A DNA stretch of 64,000 nt from Caballeronia sordidicola (GTDB lineage: Bacteria > Pseudomonadota > Gammaproteobacteria > Burkholderiales > Burkholderiaceae). A program made the position numbers and the translations under genes. Below, piece by piece: positions 61,353 to 64,000 of the stretch. Positions within the stretch are counted from its first letter, which is position 1, and each line of letters opens with the position of its first letter. The notes under the pieces are model-generated. The model was given only the letters and a program-made list of their open reading frames with translations, was not told the DNA's origin and did not search any database. Location: NCBI RefSeq assembly GCF_001544455.2, contig NZ_FCOC02000009.1, positions 171,876 through 235,875 of the forward strand, written 5' to 3'.

Positions 61353-61385
61353 GTGCGATTTCAAATATTATATATGAAATCGCAC
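61353..61385. promoter_or_regulatory. 33-bp operator-like palindrome of the malonate locus
   Basis: GTGCGATTTCA (61353-61363) and TGAAATCGCAC (61375-61385) are perfect inverted repeats around an 11-bp AT-only centre. They lie between the GntR gene (46 bp upstream of its start) and the MFS gene (88 bp upstream). The AT-rich centre could contain both -10 regions. Binding by the GntR regulator is inferred from position. Confidence 0.7.
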
Positions 61386-61472
61386 CTTAAGCCTTCATGC
61401 AAGACCCGGTGCTTACCCGCAGACGCCCGATCCACGCACTAGAGCGCGTCGCTTTCAACCAGGAAGACATTC

Positions 61473-62780
61473 ATGCCACGCACACTGGAACCATCGATCG
61501 CTGCCGCCCGGCGCACGCGAACGCCGCTGAACCGGACCCAGATCGTGGGTTTCTGGGGCGCGTGGGCGGGCTGGACGCTCGACGGAATGGACTCGTTCAT
61601 CTACGCGCTGGTGTTGGCGCCGGCCCTGACAGAACTGTTGCCTCGTTCCGGCTATGCCGCCACGCCTGCGAATGTCGGCCTTGCTGGATCGATCCTGTTT
61701 GCGCTGTTTCTGGTGGGATGGGGTTTGTCGTTCATTTGGGGGCCGCTCGCTGACCGGTTTGGGCGCACCAAGGTGCTGGCCGCGACCATCTTCACGTTTG
61801 CGATTTTTACCGGGCTCGCCGCGACTTCGCATAGCGTTTGGGAACTGGGGATCTACCGGTTTCTGGCGGGCGTGGGCATTGGTGGAGAGTGGGCGCTCGC
61901 GGGTACGTATGTGGCGGAGGCCTGGCCTGAAGACCGGCGCAAGATGGGCGCCGGATATCTGCAGACGGGTTATTACGCCGGCTTCTTTATTGCTGCGGCG
62001 CTGAACTACACCATTGGCGCGACGTTTGGCTGGCGCGCAATGTTCCTGGTCGGCGTGGTGCCGGTCGTTGTGTCGATCATCGTGTTGCTGCGCGTGAAGG
62101 AAACCGACAAGTGGCAGAAGGTCGAGGCAACGGTGGTCAAGCAGGCCAGTTCGTTGCGTTCGATTTTTTCCGCGCAATACCGGCAGCGGACGATTGTTGC
62201 GACCGTGTTGCTGACCGTGGCGATTATTGGGTTATGGGCGGGGGCGGTGTATGAGCCTTCGGCGGTGATTCAGCTTGCGACGAAGGCCGGCATGACGAAG
62301 CCGGAAGCTGCGCGCATGGCGTCGATTGCGACGGGGTTATTGTCCATCGGTACGATTGTTGGATGTCTTGCGTTGCCGCCGATTGCGGAGAAGATCGGGC
62401 GTAGGCTTACGCTTGCGGTGTATTTCATCGGGATGGCAGTGTCGATTGTGCTGGCGTTTGGTTGGGCCTTTTATCTTGAGAACGGGCTCGTGCCGTTTAT
62501 TGCCTTGCTGGTGGTGTTGGGGTTTTTTGGCGGGAATTTTGCTCTTTTCAGTTTGTGGCTGCCGGAGCAGTTTGAAACCCGCGTGAGAGCGACGGCGTTC
62601 GCGTTCTGTACATCGATTGGACGGTTTTTTGGGGCTATTGTGAATTTTGGCATCGGCGCGATGGTGCTGCACATGAAGACGCTCGGCGTGCCGATTGCAC
62701 TAACTGCTGTCGCGTTTTTGATTGGTTTGGCAGTGATTCCGTTTGCGCCTGAAACGAAGGGGCAGGATTTGCCAGGTTGA
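61473..62780 (+). CDS. MFS transporter, putative malonate/organic acid importer
   Basis: A 435-residue twelve-helix major facilitator of the AAHS/sugar-porter type. The motif WGPLADRFGRTKVLA between helices 2 and 3 and GVGIGGEWALAGTYVAEAWPEDRRKMG between 4 and 5 are typical. MDSFIYALVLAPALTELL begins the first helix. Its divergence from the GntR/mdc operon and the shared palindrome suggest that it imports malonate, although relatives carry aromatic acids or sugars. A ribosome-binding site is weak (AACCAGGAAGACATTC). The hairpin at 62882-62918 follows the gene. Confidence 0.85.
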   Translation: MPRTLEPSIAAARRTRTPLNRTQIVGFWGAWAGWTLDGMDSFIYALVLAPALTELLPRSGYAATPANVGLAGSILFALFLVGWGLSFIWGPLADRFGRTKVLAATIFTFAIFTGLAATSHSVWELGIYRFLAGVGIGGEWALAGTYVAEAWPEDRRKMGAGYLQTGYYAGFFIAAALNYTIGATFGWRAMFLVGVVPVVVSIIVLLRVKETDKWQKVEATVVKQASSLRSIFSAQYRQRTIVATVLLTVAIIGLWAGAVYEPSAVIQLATKAGMTKPEAARMASIATGLLSIGTIVGCLALPPIAEKIGRRLTLAVYFIGMAVSIVLAFGWAFYLENGLVPFIALLVVLGFFGGNFALFSLWLPEQFETRVRATAFAFCTSIGRFFGAIVNFGIGAMVLHMKTLGVPIALTAVAFLIGLAVIPFAPETKGQDLPG

Positions 62781-63239
62781 TAGGGCTGGGGCGGCGTGGG
62801 CGGGGTCCTGCTTTTTAGGGCTTCGTGCGTTCCCTGTTCGTTGGTCCTTTTTAGCACTGTTAGCCACTGTCCGTGGCGGGACTTCGTTTCTTTTTCCAAC
62901 GGCGAAAAAGAAACGAAGCAAAGAAAACGCCTTCTAACCGCCAATTCTTAAGGAGACCAAGCGTGCAGTTTCGTCTGCTTGGGACTTCAAAAGAACGCTC
63001 AGCGTAAAACCACAGACAGTTGAACGCCTTCCCCTTCGTTCACGGATACCCACACGCTTCGCCACCCGTGTCTGTGGCAGTCAAACTCAAACCCGCGCGG
63101 CGCACCACCGCCGCATTAGCTAGACTTTCTCCGAGTTAAGGGCGTTTATTCCAGTTCAACTCCATCGAAAAATGAATGGGTAGGCAAAGGAGTAGTCGCA
63201 TCGCATTTACCACGGAGAAAGCATATGTAACACCCACCG
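62781..63239. other. Repeat-like noncoding region with long hairpins
   Basis: No gene is convincing in this 459-bp stretch. The 14-bp inverted repeat CTTCGTTTCTTTTT / AAAAAGAAACGAAG (62882-62895 and 62905-62918) can act as a terminator for the MFS gene. A second pair, CCACAGACA (63010-63018) and TGTCTGTGG (63069-63077), flanks 50 bp. I recognise the general look of dispersed noncoding sequence found in Burkholderia genomes, but cannot show that it is repeated here. Confidence 0.5.
62882..62918. terminator. Stable hairpin downstream of the MFS gene
   Basis: A 14-bp perfect stem, CTTCGTTTCTTTTT / AAAAAGAAACGAAG, surrounds a 9-nt loop and has A/T-rich arms. It lies 102 bp after the MFS stop and is plausible as a Rho-independent terminator on either strand. 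Confidence 0.6.
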
Positions 63240-63700
63240 TCTCACCGCGCCCGTCTGCAAGATGATAACCAAACCTGGCTACCATTGGACGGCATGGGAC
63301 TTTACTTGCCAGTGTCACCCGCTGGCACGAAAGGCTGGCTTTTCAAATACACCTTATTCGGTCGCCCGCGCGGAATGGGACTGGGTGCTTACCCCGCTAT
63401 CCAATTAGCCGAGGCTCGTAATCTGATCGCCATTGCGCGATCGCTGAAAGCTAAGGGCGAAGACCCGCTCGTGGCGAAACAGCGCACGCGCCGAATTGCG
63501 TGGGCGGTTGCCGCCAATCGCATGACCGTGGAAGCGGTTGCTAAAACAATACATCCGCATTCAGTCGGCTGCCTGGACCGCGAAGTACGCAGCCGAATGG
63601 CAGCGCACATTCGACCAGTACGTGAAAGGAACGGCCCCGCGCGACTTCACCCGTCACCGAGGCGCGTACTGATCTCTCTCCGCGCGCTTGAAGAGTGGAA
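63240..63700 (+). pseudogene. Remnant of a P4-type integrase (DUF4102 arm-binding domain)
   Basis: The frame beginning at 63285 encodes DGMGLYLPVSPAGTKGWLFKYTLFGRPRGMGLGAYPAIQLAEARNLIAIARSLKAKGEDPLVAKQ, which is the N-terminal DUF4102 arm-type DNA-binding domain of P4-like integrases. From about 63559 the match continues in the next frame (+1) as IQSAAWTAKYAAEWQRTFDQYV, the start of the core-binding domain, until a stop near 63669. There is no clear start codon and the catalytic domain is absent. A frameshifted, truncated relic of a genomic-island integrase is therefore indicated. Confidence 0.8.
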
Positions 63701-64000
63701 GCGTAAGAGACCGTCGGGAGTGGTTAAGCACAAACGACAAAGTTTCTTGCTGGCGATCCGGATGAGCGAAACAGTGGTTTGATCGGTGCGGATGCCCAGC
63801 CTTCACTGGATCGCCCTGAAGGGTATACCCGCGCTTGCTGTTCCATTAAGAGTTTTCGTATGTAAAGCGGGAGTTCGCTTCGGCATTCTGTGAAAGATCA
63901 AAAATCTTAAATAATACGAGAGGGTTATCCGCAGAATGAGCATCGTGACGCGATCAGAAATATCACAGGGCGCGCTTCCAGGCCACGCGAGCTACTTCCT

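Noticed and set aside
63921..63935. TTATCCGCA as a DnaA box marking another origin
   Set aside because: A single near-match without repeats or a nearby initiator gene is not enough.

Overview
The window is GC-rich, proteobacterial DNA whose gene content and arrangement suggest a Burkholderiaceae member of the Paraburkholderia/Caballeronia type. This is inferred from protein families, not from a database search. The block tyrosine recombinase - parA - parB - replication initiator at about 1.5-7.4 kb, with two identical parS-like palindromes behind parB, is typical of the origin region of a secondary chromosome or megaplasmid. The remaining 56 kb is metabolic and regulatory accessory DNA of the kind carried on such replicons.

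Layout. 0-1.3 kb: a partial HxlR regulator divergent from a QOR2-type quinone oxidoreductase. 1.5-7.4 kb: replicon maintenance. 7.4-9.1 kb: a sparse region with a lone PcaC-like carboxymuconolactone decarboxylase and a small DUF4148 secreted protein. 9.4-16.6 kb: one co-directional operon of a GntR regulator, an SsuABC/TauABC-type importer, a zinc-free MDR oxidoreductase, a thioesterase, a glyoxalase-fold protein and an acyl-CoA ligase; its substrate is unknown. 16.6-21.1 kb: YcaO, a 2OG-Fe(II) oxygenase, a luciferase-like flavin monooxygenase and a ModA-like binding protein. 21.4-27.2 kb: a signalling operon of an OmpR-type regulator, a LysM-FecR protein, a CHASE2 histidine kinase and a lipoprotein. 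27.3-32.4 kb: a secreted unknown, a CoA transferase, a glycosyltransferase and an orphan GAF-PAS-HisKA_2 kinase.

32.7-42.4 kb: a pentose-catabolism cassette of deoC, a two-domain ALDH16-like aldehyde dehydrogenase, an RbsD/FucU mutarotase, a PfkB kinase and a complete sugar ABC importer with two permeases. Together they could import 2-deoxyribose, phosphorylate it, split it to glyceraldehyde-3-phosphate and acetaldehyde, and oxidise the acetaldehyde. 42.5-54.3 kb: mostly redox and regulatory genes (LysR/SDR, aldo-keto reductase/azoreductase, AbrB-type transporter/TetR with strong palindromic operators, a TonB siderophore receptor behind a Fur-like site, an SDR with an apparent frameshift near its start next to an HxlR regulator, and a DeoR regulator). 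54.5-62.8 kb: a complete biotin-independent malonate decarboxylase operon (mdcABCDEGH) led by a GntR regulator and divergent from an MFS transporter, with a long operator palindrome between them. 62.8-64 kb: a hairpin/repeat-like noncoding stretch and the frameshifted remnant of a P4-type integrase.

Nothing in the window is clearly a new system. The best leads are the parS-like sites of this replicon, the unassigned 9.4-16.6 kb catabolic operon, the deoxyribose cassette with its tandem-domain ALDH, and operator-like palindromes shared between distant loci.
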